Positions 1 through 9,288 of a stretch of 64,000 bases of DNA are shown here, piece after piece (the stretch's first letter is position 1; each line of letters opens with the position of its first letter). Both the position numbers and the translations under genes were made by a program. Origin of the DNA: Nitrospira sp. (lineage in GTDB: Bacteria; Nitrospirota; Nitrospiria; Nitrospirales; Nitrospiraceae); the NCBI GenBank assembly GCA_030444405.1, contig JARFPM010000002.1, positions 19,446-83,445 of the forward strand. The letters run 5' to 3'. The notes under the pieces were generated by a model. That model made no database searches. It had not been told where the DNA came from and worked only from the letters and a program-made list of their open reading frames with translations.

Positions 1-67
1 CGGCCAAAGCCGCATAGAGTTCGTCTTATCATGCTACTTCGCGGTCTTGTCTCTCACGTTGAAACGG

Positions 68-384
68 CTACATCTCCAAGTCTTTGACTACATGGTGGAG
101 CCTAGCCCAATCTTCCGGGCTGAGAATCACAAACTCACATCCAAAACTGCCGGACCTAAACCACCGAACTACCGCCTGGGAAACCTGGATAGGTGGTTCG
201 TGATCTGAAGTGTGACCCTGTAATTGAAGAGCCGTGCCGGCTTGACCTCGATGAGGCTGAAAACGCAGCAGCCTCGAATCGACAGGTCGTTCAGAATCCC
301 TTCACCGAAGACCACATTGGCGGAGCTGAATGAGCTCCAAAATTGAACAGCGAACCGAGCATCCTTCCTGTGTTCCATGGCCAA
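68..384 (-). pseudogene. PilZ-domain protein, broken by a frameshift
   Basis: The N-terminal part reads as a PilZ domain on the minus strand, with the RKDAR basic motif near residue 6 and the NDLSIRGC motif (the D-x-S-x-x-G signature) near residue 32. This frame stops at 169. In the neighbouring frame the missing half of the domain continues, including VVRWFRSGSFGCEFV and a C-terminal helix that ends at a stop at 68. A one-base indel near position 215 would join the two into one protein of about 105 residues. PilZ domains bind c-di-GMP. Either a recent pseudogene or a sequencing error. Confidence 0.75.
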
Positions 385-480
385 ATCGCAGACCCTTCGT
401 TGCTAGTATGGCGTCCCATTAATAACTTGCATAAGTCTAACTTCTCTGTGGGGTATGCTTCTCTTCAAGGATGTGTCCCG

Positions 481-1482
481 ATGCCAACCGGACGACCAAA
501 ACGAGTTGAGATTGTGTTGACACCTGCGGCACGCGTGCAACTGGAAGAACTAGGCCATGCTCGTTCGCTCCCGCAAGGCGTAGTTCGAGGCGCCCAGATC
601 CTCTTGGCCTCGGCCGCGGGCAACTCAAATACCGCCATCACGCGGCGATTGAGTCTCGGCATGCCGACCATCGGCCTATGGCGGGATCGGCACCTCACTC
701 ACGGCCAGGCCAGCCGCGGCATGCCACGCGCTGGAGTGTGCGGCTCGTCGCCAAGGAGACGGGCATTCCCCAAAGCACCGTGCAGCGCTATCTGAACCTG
801 TTCGGCATCCAGCCACGCCGGCAGCGCTCCTCTACGTTGTCCACCGATCCCTTCTTCATGGAGAAGCTGAGAGATGTCTTGGGCTGTATTTGAATCCGCC
901 GGAGAACGCCTTGGTGCTGCGTGTGGATGAGACGAGCCCCATTCAGGCGCTGGAGCACACCCAGCCGGTACTGCCGATGGGCCTCGGGTATGTTGAAGGC
1001 GTCACGCATGATTATCGTCGGCATGGGACCGCCCCCTCTTTGCGGCCCTCAATATTGCGAATGGCAAAGTCCTGACGCGGTGTCAGCCGCGGCATCGCGA
1101 TCAGGAATTTCTGGCCTCACTTCGTCCTGTAGATCGGAGCGTGCCGGCTGCCTTGGATGTACATCTGATTGTGGACAACTATGCTACGCATAAACATCCG
1201 CAGGTCCGAGCCTGGCTTACCGCCCGCCCCCGCTATCATCTGCACTTTACGCCGACGTATGCCTCATGGTTCAACCAAATCGAGCGCTGGTTCGGCCTCA
1301 TTACTCAGTAAACCATCCGTCGAGGCTCTTTCCGAACCGTGCGCGAGCTGATTCGGCACATTGACAGTTCTGTACGGCATTATAACGCCCATTGTCGTCC
1401 CTTTGTCTGGACGGCCATGGCAGAGTCGATCTTGAGCAAACAGGAACAGCTTAGCCATGTTATTTCCGGGACGCAGCACTAG
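481..1482 (+). pseudogene. IS630-family transposase, multiply disrupted
   Basis: The protein is spread over several frames on the plus strand. The N-terminal helix-turn-helix part begins at 481 (MPTGRPKRVEIVLT). The second helix-turn-helix lies around 730-860. The DDE core is at 900-1300: first Asp in [11 protein letters not shown], second Asp in LIVDNYATH, Glu in FNQIERWF. Frameshifts occur near 690, 890 and 1040, and an in-frame TAA near 1309 interrupts ITQ-TIRRGSF. The last frame ends with TAG at 1480, directly at the boundary of the next IS. All three catalytic acids are still readable, but no intact transposase can be made. Confidence 0.8.
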
Positions 1483-2315
1483 ATAGTGTCGTCACGAGAT
1501 ATCAGTCCAGAGAGCGATGCCCCGGATTGGGACAGCGGCGAGGAAGGACGCTGAGTTCTTGGCATATCACGTGGCGATGCCGCGCCACTGTTTGAGACGC
1601 AGGAAGGCGTTTTCGATCAGGTGGCCCAGCTTGTACAGGTCTTCGTCATAGGACCGTGGCGCGGTTCTGTTTTGTCTGGGCGGGATCACCACGTTCATGC
1701 CCTGACTGCCAGCCTGCTCGACGATCGCCGTGCTGTCATAGCCTTTATCAGCGATCAGTTGGTCTGCCGTGAGGCCTTCGATCAGGCGACCAGCCTGTGC
1801 ACAATCCGCCGCAGTATCTTGCGTAATAACGACTCTGAGCGCCAGACCATGCGTCTCCACGGCCAGATGTCTCTCGGTGTTGAGCCCCCTTTTGTCCGGC
1901 TCATGTCCCGGTTGCCGCCTTTGGCGCCCGCCGCATGCGGATGCACGTTGCAATGGCTGGCGTCAATCATCAGCCATTCATAGTCCGGCTCATCAACGAG
2001 GACGTTCCGCAATCCATCCCAGACGCCCTTGTCCCGCCAGCGGCAGAACCGACGCTGGACATTCTTCCAGTCGCTCAGGTCCGGCGGCAAATCACGCCAG
2101 GGGCTCCTGTTCGCAAAATCAAGAACATGGCATTGGATAAACAATCTATTATCTTTGGCAATCCCGCCTCAGACGCCTTCGCGCCCAGGTACATGCGCCT
2201 CCAGCAATTTCCACGTCCTGTCGGATATGTCGCGTCTTCTATGCGATGCGTTCACGCTCACCCCCCTCGGTTCAGCATGAGTCTACATCTATTCTCATCT
2301 CGTGACGACACTCTC
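1482..2315 (-). mobile_element. IS5-family element (IS427-like) with intact terminal inverted repeats
   Basis: Perfect 16-bp inverted repeats lie at 1485-1500 (AGTGTCGTCACGAGAT) and 2297-2312. CTAG occurs next to both ends (1479-1482 and 2315-2318), which suggests a duplicated CTAG/TA target. The left end abuts the stop codon of the IS630 remnant, and the right end lies a few bases from the rtcB fragment. The enclosed transposase is dead. Exact outer boundaries are uncertain by a few bases. Confidence 0.75.
1492..2255 (-). pseudogene. IS5-family transposase, degraded
   Basis: Minus-strand IS5-type transposase that begins near a GTG at 2255 (RRRDISDRTWKLLEAH). It has an in-frame TGA after PGREGV, a pair of compensating shifts around NAMFLILRTGAP, and a frameshift at the run AAAGGGGGC near 1890. 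A further TGA follows RGIAT at 1569, in a place where the family usually has Arg. The core motifs WKNVQRRF, LMIDASHC and DKGYDS are recognisable. The shift near 1890 could be mistaken for a programmed one, as some IS5 members use -1 slippage, but I see no canonical slippery heptamer in the right phase and the other lesions are fatal. Confidence 0.75.
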
Positions 2316-2321
2316 TAGCCC

Positions 2322-2606
2322 TTAGCCCTTTATATTGTCGATAGGTTTGAGTTCCGCCACTGTTTTGGTGATTCCCGCGCGACCAACCACTTCGATCACA
2401 TCTGAAATGTTCTTGCAGGCAAATCCCGCCTCTTCGGCCAGGCCGGGCATGGAGACGGCCTTGGCGATGATACCCTGCTCCTTCATTTGATTGCGCACCT
2501 GCTCCCCACTGATGGTCTTCATCACCTGGACCAGCGACATCGTGCACCCTGACCCGTGCATCGTCGAAGCAAAGGTGTCACGCACCGCTTCTTTCGTCCG
2601 GTCCAA
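2322..2606 (-). pseudogene. rtcB: C-terminal remnant of RNA ligase RtcB
   Basis: The frame matches only the C-terminal part of RtcB: a HGSGCTMS stretch (the region that carries the His/Gly-rich active site in the full enzyme), then a GIIAKAVSMPGLAEEAGFA-like stretch, and the ending LKPIDNIKG. Full-length RtcB is about 400-480 residues and catalyses 3'-phosphate RNA ligation in RNA repair. Only about 94 are left, without the Mn-binding N-terminal core. At the break (2606) the opposite strand reads METGSYLLV, which resembles the RtcB segment expected just upstream, so an inversion may have made the break. Confidence 0.6.
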
Positions 2607-2724
2607 TGGAAACCGGATCGTATCTGTTGGTGCGCTGCAAATCAGCGGTTGACCCGTTATACGATACCGGAGTGCTCACCCGATGGGAAAACGCAGAGAT
2701 GAGGGGCCTGGTTGGGACTGCCGT

Positions 2725-3873
2725 CTATCCGAGCTCGAGGACTTTGGGAAAATTGGTGAGGTTGCGGCAGCCGTCCCTCGTGACTAGCACCATGTCCTCG
2801 ATTCGGACTGCTCCCAGTCCTGGATAATACAGCCCTGGCTCGACCGTAACGACATGGCCCTCTTGGAGGGGTGACCCGGTTCGACTGATACGTGGTGCTT
2901 CGTGAATATCCAGCCCTACACCATGTCCGGTTCCGTGAAAATATCCCTGCATACGCCCGTTCACCAGGCCGGTCTTGTATCCGGCCTTTTCAAAACGCGT
3001 GCAGATACCTTGATGAATCTTCATGCCATCAGCGCCGTCTTTGATCTTGTCGATGGCATCTTCCTGAGCATCCTTCACGACGCAATACAACCGTTTTAGT
3101 TCCGAGCTCGCCGTCCCGCGTATCACCGTACGGGACATGTCGGCAAAATAGCGGCTCGTTGCAGATCGAGGGAACACATCGAAGATAATACTACGATGAA
3201 CCGGCAACGGTCCGCTTCCTTCATTGTGCGGATCACAGGCTTGCTCTCCCCCTGCCACGATCGTATGCTGGGCGATGCAGTCCCGCTCCATCAACTTCAC
3301 GTTGATGAGCTTTTTGACCCGTTCCGAGGTAACCAGCGCGCCGTCGAGCCAGAGTTGCTCATCCTTGATCTCGGCCCCGCGTAGCATCGCGTGGGCTGCG
3401 GCCACGGCTTCTTCCGTCGCCCGCTGCGCGTCTTCGATATGACGCACTTCTTCCGCCGTCTTCACCACGCGCTGCTCATAGAAGGGGTCCCGCTTTGGTT
3501 TGAGACTGTATCCACGCTCTTGTAATCGAGCGGCATGGATGACCGGGAAATTGGCCGGCACCGAAAGACGGCGGATCTTGAACTCTTTCAAGACCACATG
3601 GACGATATCGACTGCCGTCGGGTCTTTCATTCCCTGTTTCTTTGCCTTCTGTTCGATTTCAGAATAGGACAGCACCCGATCCACGGAGGCTTGGGTCCTG
3701 GCACGATCCATTTCCAGATCGCTCATGACCATCACCCGCTCACCTTTGATTTCGAGATAGATGAACGGGTCTGGCGCCATGAAACGTGTGGCATAGTACA
3801 GATTCGAGTCATGCTCGCTGGCGGCGATGAACAGTGTGGCCGCCTCTGGTTGTGACATCGCGCTGCGTTTCAT
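2725..3873 (-). CDS. M24-family aminopeptidase (Xaa-Pro dipeptidase-like)
   Basis: 382-residue protein with an N-terminal creatinase/prolidase-type domain (about 1-140) and a C-terminal pita-bread M24 domain. The five metal ligands are all in place: D232 (FDVFP), D245 (ADMSRT), H317 (GTGHGVG), E345 (TVEPGLYY) and E359 (RIEDM). This predicts a cytosolic two-metal peptidase that removes N-terminal residues or splits X-Pro bonds. Substrate cannot be told from sequence. It is a single gene, with the intergenic repeat at 3938-4060 upstream. MSQPEAAT (residue 6) is an alternative start. Confidence 0.85.
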   Translation of the reverse strand: MKRSAMSQPEAATLFIAASEHDSNLYYATRFMAPDPFIYLEIKGERVMVMSDLEMDRARTQASVDRVLSYSEIEQKAKKQGMKDPTAVDIVHVVLKEFKIRRLSVPANFPVIHAARLQERGYSLKPKRDPFYEQRVVKTAEEVRHIEDAQRATEEAVAAAHAMLRGAEIKDEQLWLDGALVTSERVKKLINVKLMERDCIAQHTIVAGGEQACDPHNEGSGPLPVHRSIIFDVFPRSATSRYFADMSRTVIRGTASSELKRLYCVVKDAQEDAIDKIKDGADGMKIHQGICTRFEKAGYKTGLVNGRMQGYFHGTGHGVGLDIHEAPRISRTGSPLQEGHVVTVEPGLYYPGLGAVRIEDMVLVTRDGCRNLTNFPKVLELG

Positions 3874-3937
3874 GGATGAACTAACAAGGCCCCTGCACCG
3901 AATGAGCTATCTGAGACGATCGGAGTAGAGTTTTCAG

Positions 3938-4060
3938 GATATTCAAAATGGTCATTCAGCAAGGCCGCAGAGAATTTGAACAACGAAGCATACTCGGTTG
4001 GTACGTCGAGGCCTTCGAATGACCGAGAACGCAGCTGGGGAGCATTTTCAACATCCTGAG
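3938..4060. repeat. Dispersed intergenic repeat, copy 1
   Basis: This stretch resembles 44886-45007 along its length. Both have TCAAAA followed by CAGC(A/G)AGGCCGCAG, then a central inverted region around TTGGTACGTCGAG, and end in (A/G)CATTTTCA-like and CATCCTG/CATCTTG sequence. Both copies lie between genes in the same orientation on the plus strand. A 74-codon minus-strand open frame that covers it (3870-4094) is an artefact of the repeat. Function unknown; a hairpin-type repeat or a mobile nonautonomous unit are possible. Confidence 0.65.
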
Positions 4061-4107
4061 CAGATGCTAACATGGCTATGTGGGGGGCGGTCAAGAAACA
4101 TGGCTCG

Positions 4108-7100
4108 TCAGGGCACTGCAGGAGCCGTGGAGTGAGTTATATCTTTTGGTCTTACACCAGATTCTTCATCCTGGGTAACCAAGTCTATCGGCAGCGTCAG
4201 GGTGTTCGTTAAAACATCGACCGCGAGTTGGGCCAACCCTGATAGGCCGGATGCAAAGGACTTCGCCGGCAGATAGGTCACCTCTGGGTCTTCGATCGAA
4301 CCCTTCGCCGCAAACATCGCTGTTGCCCACCCCTTGCGGTCCCCTGCAACGATTCGCCCGAAGAGCGGAATGGTCTTGAGAAACTGGGAATAAGACCCGA
4401 ACGGACTCACCGCGAAAACCAAATCCACCTGGTCCGTCGGTAAATCATAATTCCCCGCCGCGGTGATCTTGAGAATCGGACTATCGATGATCAAGTTTTC
4501 GGTCTGGAACAAGCCGTTCTGAATCACAATTGTCGCAGATATTCTGTTGTACGGTAGCCCTTCTTTTTCGAGATCGACTTTTCCCAGCAGCACGGCCGGG
4601 AGGTTCAGCATACTGATGATTTTCCACACTGCCCGTTCATTTGCTTTCAGAATATGCCCGTTTTCTGACAGGACCTCAACCTTCCCATTCAAAGAAGGAT
4701 AGACGCCGTGTGGATTTCGCCCATGGCCGCGAAGAGAACCGCTGAGGCGAATTTCTCCCGACGCGGGAGCAATTTTGGCATTGGACAATCTCGACAGATC
4801 GTCGACCTCCACCCCCGTCGCTCGGAATGAGAGATCAAAATCAGCGGGGGCCTTTGGGGGAAGTCGCACCACCAGCCTTCCGGCCACTTGCCCATGAGTT
4901 GACTCGCCGGAAAGCCGATCGAGATCAAGCACCCCGTCCTGAATATTGATTCGAGCGGCCAGCGAGCCGAATTTCAGATGTTTGTAGCGCCCGCGCGCAA
5001 CCGCTGCTGACATGGTGACTTGGCTGGTCGCCGCCAACGTTTCGAGGAACTCTCGGATTGGTGTCCGTTCACCCTTCGGAATCACCAGGCTCAAATCCAA
5101 TTGGTTTGACTCGATCTTGCCCGTGACGATCGGCTTCGCCATCCAGTTTCGAACTGTGGCCTCTATAGCAATGTCACTCCCTTGAACCATAAAGGACAGC
5201 CGCTTGAGTTCGACCTCGTTGCGGGCAAACTTCACTCTGGCATAGAGATCCTGTATGTGCCCATCAATCCCTTTCGCCTGCATCAGCCCGTTCGTCAGTC
5301 CCATCCATCCGGTCATCCGCCAGGTCTTCCAATCCGGCTCTTTCCCTTTGACATCCAGCGAGACTTCGATATTGCCCGCTTCAAGCCCACCTATAGATAT
5401 CCATTCCGGAAGACTGGATACCGACAACATACCGGTCGCCACTGCCATATCGATCATAAAGCCATTACCGAACTGCATGGTTCCCTTGGCTGGAATGTTC
5501 AAAGATGGCAGGACCAGCTCCACTCGTTGCAGCTTTACGCTTGTAGACTGGGGCATCACACCCTCAAACTCCACAGTGGCGTGAGAACCGACAGGCTTTG
5601 CAATCGCCCCAAGCGCTACCATTGCGTCATCCAACACAACGGACCCTCGGATATGAGGTCTCGCCGTCGAACCAGAGAACACAATCGTCGAGCTGAGCGT
5701 ACCCTCGAACGCACTCTGTTCGATCGCCGAGGAACGAAACAGCCGAACCATCTGCGCCGCATCGCCGCGCCCACGAATGACAAAATCCTGATACTGACTT
5801 TGGGATCCTCCGGTGATGGTACCTTGAACCTGCACAACGGTTCTCCCAAGATGTCCGGCAACTTGATCAAACTGTGTGGACCCATCGGCCAAAACAAATC
5901 TTCCCTGCATCCCGGTCAAGCGCTCCGGTAAATTCACATGGGTCAGACTGACTTGGCGAGCCGTAATCTCCCCGCCGGCAAACATGATCCTGCCGGACTG
6001 GTTCAACGGACCCACAAGGCGAAACGTCGTCTGCGCCGTGCCCTCAGCGTCGCGGATACCGGCCAGCAACTGCGTGACTCGCTCCGCTTTCACGGTCCTC
6101 GCCAGAAACTCAACGAGATGCGTTGCCGCCATCTCGCCCGTGATCTCCAGTTCCAACCATGGACCTGCCTCGATAAACGATACCTCCCCTTTTCCACCCG
6201 TGACCTGCATTGCCCCATACATTCCGGTTACCTTGGTGATGCGTACACGGCCGGTCTCAACCACCACCACCGCAGCGATGTCCTTCGCAACTATACGATC
6301 ACTGCCCATCAAGCCCCGACCTTCGCTGATATGAAACTCCCCGATCGTCGCAATTTGGGGACCGGTCGTCGCACTCCCGGTGAGCGTCGCATTCACCACT
6401 TGCACCTTGCCGTCGATCTGCCGATCCACCAGCAGGGCTGGAAGCTGCGAATGGATCCAGTCAGGGGCAATGGTTTTCAGGAGGTGAGGGAGGGCAACCA
6501 GAGAACTGCTGAACGTGACGGCAAACGTCGGTTGAGGAGTCAGAAGGCCGGCCAGATTGGCCTTTCCTTTCAGTGTGATGTTATTCATATGCGCGGTCAT
6601 GTCTGACAGAACCATGTCATATCCGGCAACACCCGGCATCACGCGAACGGTACTCTTGAGGTTCAACGCCCCTTGAAGATGCTCAGAAACCGGCCTGGGA
6701 CCGAGGAAATCGGCCGCGTCCCGTATCTTGAGATCAGCAGCGTCGATCTGTCCTTCAAACTGAAGTCCTGTGGCCGATTCGGCTGTCTCTTCACCCGACA
6801 ACGACACCGATGGTTCTGCTCGTTTGACGACACCATCCAGCGATACAGCGGATAAGCCTGATTCTCCTTGATGAGCCACCGACAAATGCAAGTCAGCGAG
6901 GCCATGATCAGGCCGGACCAGCAGCCTAAACTCGACGCGCTCCAACTTGAGGGACCTGATACCATCGGGTCTGGCGGCATCAATGACCGTGATTGCTCCA
7001 TTGACGAGCGTCGCCTCTCTGACCATAAGCGTCCGCGCCATCATGTCCATCGTTTGCTGGTCGGAATCTGCCTTGCTGGTCAACCCGTCAAGGACATTCC

Positions 7101-7467
7101 AACGACCGCGTTCGTTCCGCCGAAGCGTCAGTGTTGGTTCCTCGATCAACAATCGCTTGCCGACAACTTGTTTTTTGAGGAGCGGCAGGAGACGTAAGAC
7201 CAGATCGACCCGCTTAGCCGTAAGGAACACCTGTTCTGATTCAGGATCGTGAATTTTGACATCGGTGAGTTCCACGCGGATACGTGGAAAGATCACAAAC
7301 TTGGCGCGATGCACGTCGATCTTTCTGCCCAAACTCTCTTCAAGCTGTTCCAGAACAAAATCTTTGAGATAGTCTTGGCCGGTCAGCTCTCTCGAAAATG
7401 AGAGGAACACGACGGCCAACACCGTGAAGGCGAGTACGATCACGAGGGCAAGCCGGAGACGGGACAC
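4108..7467 (-). CDS. AsmA-like envelope protein
   Basis: 1119 residues. An N-terminal membrane anchor at about residues 5-25 is followed by the AsmA N-terminal pattern (LGRKIDVHRAKFVIFPRIRVELTDV). A very long beta-rich body of weakly repeated strands follows, and then the typical C-terminal AsmA segment (GKVEVLSENGHILKANERA and VDLVFAVSPFGSYSQFLKT). AsmA/YhdP/TamB-type proteins sit in the inner membrane, span the periplasm and are implicated in lipid delivery to the outer membrane. The end, in the region of LPIDLVTQ, is the expected amphipathic tail. It is transcribed alone leftward and is divergent from the pgm remnant. Confidence 0.8.
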   Translation of the reverse strand: MSRLRLALVIVLAFTVLAVVFLSFSRELTGQDYLKDFVLEQLEESLGRKIDVHRAKFVIFPRIRVELTDVKIHDPESEQVFLTAKRVDLVLRLLPLLKKQVVGKRLLIEEPTLTLRRNERGRWNVLDGLTSKADSDQQTMDMMARTLMVREATLVNGAITVIDAARPDGIRSLKLERVEFRLLVRPDHGLADLHLSVAHQGESGLSAVSLDGVVKRAEPSVSLSGEETAESATGLQFEGQIDAADLKIRDAADFLGPRPVSEHLQGALNLKSTVRVMPGVAGYDMVLSDMTAHMNNITLKGKANLAGLLTPQPTFAVTFSSSLVALPHLLKTIAPDWIHSQLPALLVDRQIDGKVQVVNATLTGSATTGPQIATIGEFHISEGRGLMGSDRIVAKDIAAVVVVETGRVRITKVTGMYGAMQVTGGKGEVSFIEAGPWLELEITGEMAATHLVEFLARTVKAERVTQLLAGIRDAEGTAQTTFRLVGPLNQSGRIMFAGGEITARQVSLTHVNLPERLTGMQGRFVLADGSTQFDQVAGHLGRTVVQVQGTITGGSQSQYQDFVIRGRGDAAQMVRLFRSSAIEQSAFEGTLSSTIVFSGSTARPHIRGSVVLDDAMVALGAIAKPVGSHATVEFEGVMPQSTSVKLQRVELVLPSLNIPAKGTMQFGNGFMIDMAVATGMLSVSSLPEWISIGGLEAGNIEVSLDVKGKEPDWKTWRMTGWMGLTNGLMQAKGIDGHIQDLYARVKFARNEVELKRLSFMVQGSDIAIEATVRNWMAKPIVTGKIESNQLDLSLVIPKGERTPIREFLETLAATSQVTMSAAVARGRYKHLKFGSLAARINIQDGVLDLDRLSGESTHGQVAGRLVVRLPPKAPADFDLSFRATGVEVDDLSRLSNAKIAPASGEIRLSGSLRGHGRNPHGVYPSLNGKVEVLSENGHILKANERAVWKIISMLNLPAVLLGKVDLEKEGLPYNRISATIVIQNGLFQTENLIIDSPILKITAAGNYDLPTDQVDLVFAVSPFGSYSQFLKTIPLFGRIVAGDRKGWATAMFAAKGSIEDPEVTYLPAKSFASGLSGLAQLAVDVLTNTLTLPIDLVTQDEESGVRPKDITHSTAPAVP

Positions 7468-7744
7468 ACCACCCCCTTACAGATTACAGACAAGTCCTGA
7501 CCGGCATCTTACCGGATCAATCACTCGAAATCCATGAACTCTGCGTTGTATATGGGGTTTCTCTCCTCCGGTTTGGTAGTTTGAAGGCACCATGCATCCG
7601 AACATCGCCACCTTCACTTAAGACGCAAAAGAGCCTCCGAGGTAACCACTTTTTTTGATACCGGACAGGAGTGAGAATTTCTTCCAACCTAACGTTGGCC
7701 CTCTGAGGTTGACAGCAGCCTGACAGGCGGACTACACGTCTACC

Positions 7745-8483
7745 ATGGCTATTCATACTTTCGCCGGCAAACCAGCACATCCCTCAATCCTCGTGGATGT
7801 GGGAAAGCTCTTGTCCGCTTACTGGTCTGAGAAACCGGATGCCTCCATCCGAGAACAGCGCGTGTCATTCGGTACATCAGGACATCGTGGCTCTTCCTTC
7901 AAACGAAGCTTCAATGAGAACCATATCGTGGCGATCACTCGGGCAGTTTGCGAATGCAGGGCTGCAGAGTACACGACAGGGCCGCTTTATCTAGGAAGGG
8001 ATACGCATGCTCTATCCGAGCCTGCCTTCGTGACAGCCCTGGAAGTCCTCGCAGCCAACGGCGTTGACATCATGATCGACCAGAATGGGGGATACACGCC
8101 GACACCGGTCATCTCGCACGCAATCCTTACCTATAACCATGGTCGGACTTCCGGTCTTGCCGACGGCATTGTCATCACGCCATCGCACAATCCACCAGAA
8201 GACGGAGGCATCAAATACAATCCGCCGCAAGGTGGGCCGGCGGACACAAAGATCACCAAGTGGATTGAAGATCGAGCCAATGCCCTTCTGGCCGCCAACC
8301 TCCAAGAAGTGAAACGTCTTCCGATTGAACAGGCTCGACGGATATCGACCACACATCAGCACGACTACATTGGGGCCTACGTGAGCGGTCTGGCCAACGT
8401 AGTCGACAGGGAAGGAGCATCTGGAGCGTATTCAGAAAGAAGCACAGGCACTCGTCGCCAGCGCATTGGCCTCGCCCACATGA
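7745..8483 (+). pseudogene. pgm: Phosphoglucomutase with large internal deletion
   Basis: The first roughly 218 residues are a good phosphoglucomutase N-terminus: FGTSGHRGSSF, GRDTHALSEPAF and the phosphoserine loop ITPSHNPPEDGG near residue 145. After SGLANVVD the frame no longer matches. In the next frame the extreme C-terminus of the same enzyme appears (KEHLERIQKEAQALVASAL), ending at 8483. About 300 residues, including the metal-binding and sugar-binding domains and the phosphate-binding loop, are gone, so the gene cannot encode active enzyme. The enzyme interconverts glucose-1-P and glucose-6-P for glycogen metabolism. The open frame itself runs on to 8500. Confidence 0.85.
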
Positions 8484-8496
8484 CGCTCGCCGCTCT

Positions 8497-9285
8497 ATGA
8501 ACCAGCACGCGCGCTGGCCCTTGCCGAAGCACGACTATTGGTCTACGCCGTTCGCTGAATCGTTACTGCAGCACCTGGACCCTAGCCCAGGCCTGCGAAT
8601 CCTCGATATCGCCTCAGGCCAAGGCATTCCAGCCTTCTATCTCGCCGAGCAGGTCGGTCCGACTGGTGAAGTGCTGGCAATCGATGCCAGTGTCGGTCAG
8701 GTCGTTCGTGCGAGAGCCATTCAAGGCTCGCAATTACCATGGCTCCGCTTCGAATGTATGGACATGCGTTTCCTGCCTCCTGATCTACAGACCTTCGATC
8801 GCGTCACGGGCAATCTCTCCGTCATGTTCTTTCGCCCCAATCGGTTTGAGACCGTCCGCGGACTCGTCGAGCGACTCAACCCAGGAGGTCAGCTCGTCCT
8901 GACTTTTCCTTCCTATGGAACATTCGATTCACTGTGGCAGCGAGTGGATCGGGCGATGATCCAGCTTGGTCTCACAACCGAGCGAGAGCGATTTCAGGCT
9001 TATCTGAACGAACGTCCGTCAGCGCAGGATGGACGAAGATGGTTTGAGGAACTCGATCTTGAGCGGGTCGAGGCAACTGAGTATCCGCTCGAAGTCGCGA
9101 CCGGCCCCGGCCATGAGTTTCTCCATCACCCGCTGCTTCGTGGCGGCTTTCTCGATGACGTGTACGAATGTTTTGAGGATCAGCGCCCTGCGGAGGAGTT
9201 CATGACGAAGCTCTCGCAGGATACCCGTAGCTTCACGCCGCTCGTTGCACAGCGCTGTGTTTTGTCCGGGTGGAAAAAGGGTTGA
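8497..9285 (+). CDS. Class I SAM-dependent methyltransferase
   Basis: 262 residues with motif I LDIASGQGIPAFYLA (about 35-50), motif II acidic residue in AIDAS, and the post-motif region FDRVTGNLSVMFF. The Rossmann core ends about residue 135 with LNPGGQLVLTF. The substrate is not identifiable; the fold class includes small-molecule and lipid methyltransferases. The start lies 13 bp after the pgm remnant ends, so it may once have been read through from pgm. It is convergent with lipA, with 3 bp between the two stops. Confidence 0.8.
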   Translation: MNQHARWPLPKHDYWSTPFAESLLQHLDPSPGLRILDIASGQGIPAFYLAEQVGPTGEVLAIDASVGQVVRARAIQGSQLPWLRFECMDMRFLPPDLQTFDRVTGNLSVMFFRPNRFETVRGLVERLNPGGQLVLTFPSYGTFDSLWQRVDRAMIQLGLTTERERFQAYLNERPSAQDGRRWFEELDLERVEATEYPLEVATGPGHEFLHHPLLRGGFLDDVYECFEDQRPAEEFMTKLSQDTRSFTPLVAQRCVLSGWKKG

Positions 9286-9288
9286 TGC

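Noticed and set aside
1860..1900. Programmed -1 frameshift in the IS5-type transposase
   Set aside because: No canonical X-XXY-YYZ heptamer is in phase, and other stops and shifts already kill the gene.
3870..4094. 74-codon minus-strand frame
   Set aside because: It is the translation of the dispersed intergenic repeat and shows no protein-like conservation; the same repeat at 44.9 kb is read differently.
5182..5931. 249-codon plus-strand frame inside the AsmA-like gene
   Set aside because: Arg/His/Pro-rich composition typical of an antisense shadow of a well-supported gene.
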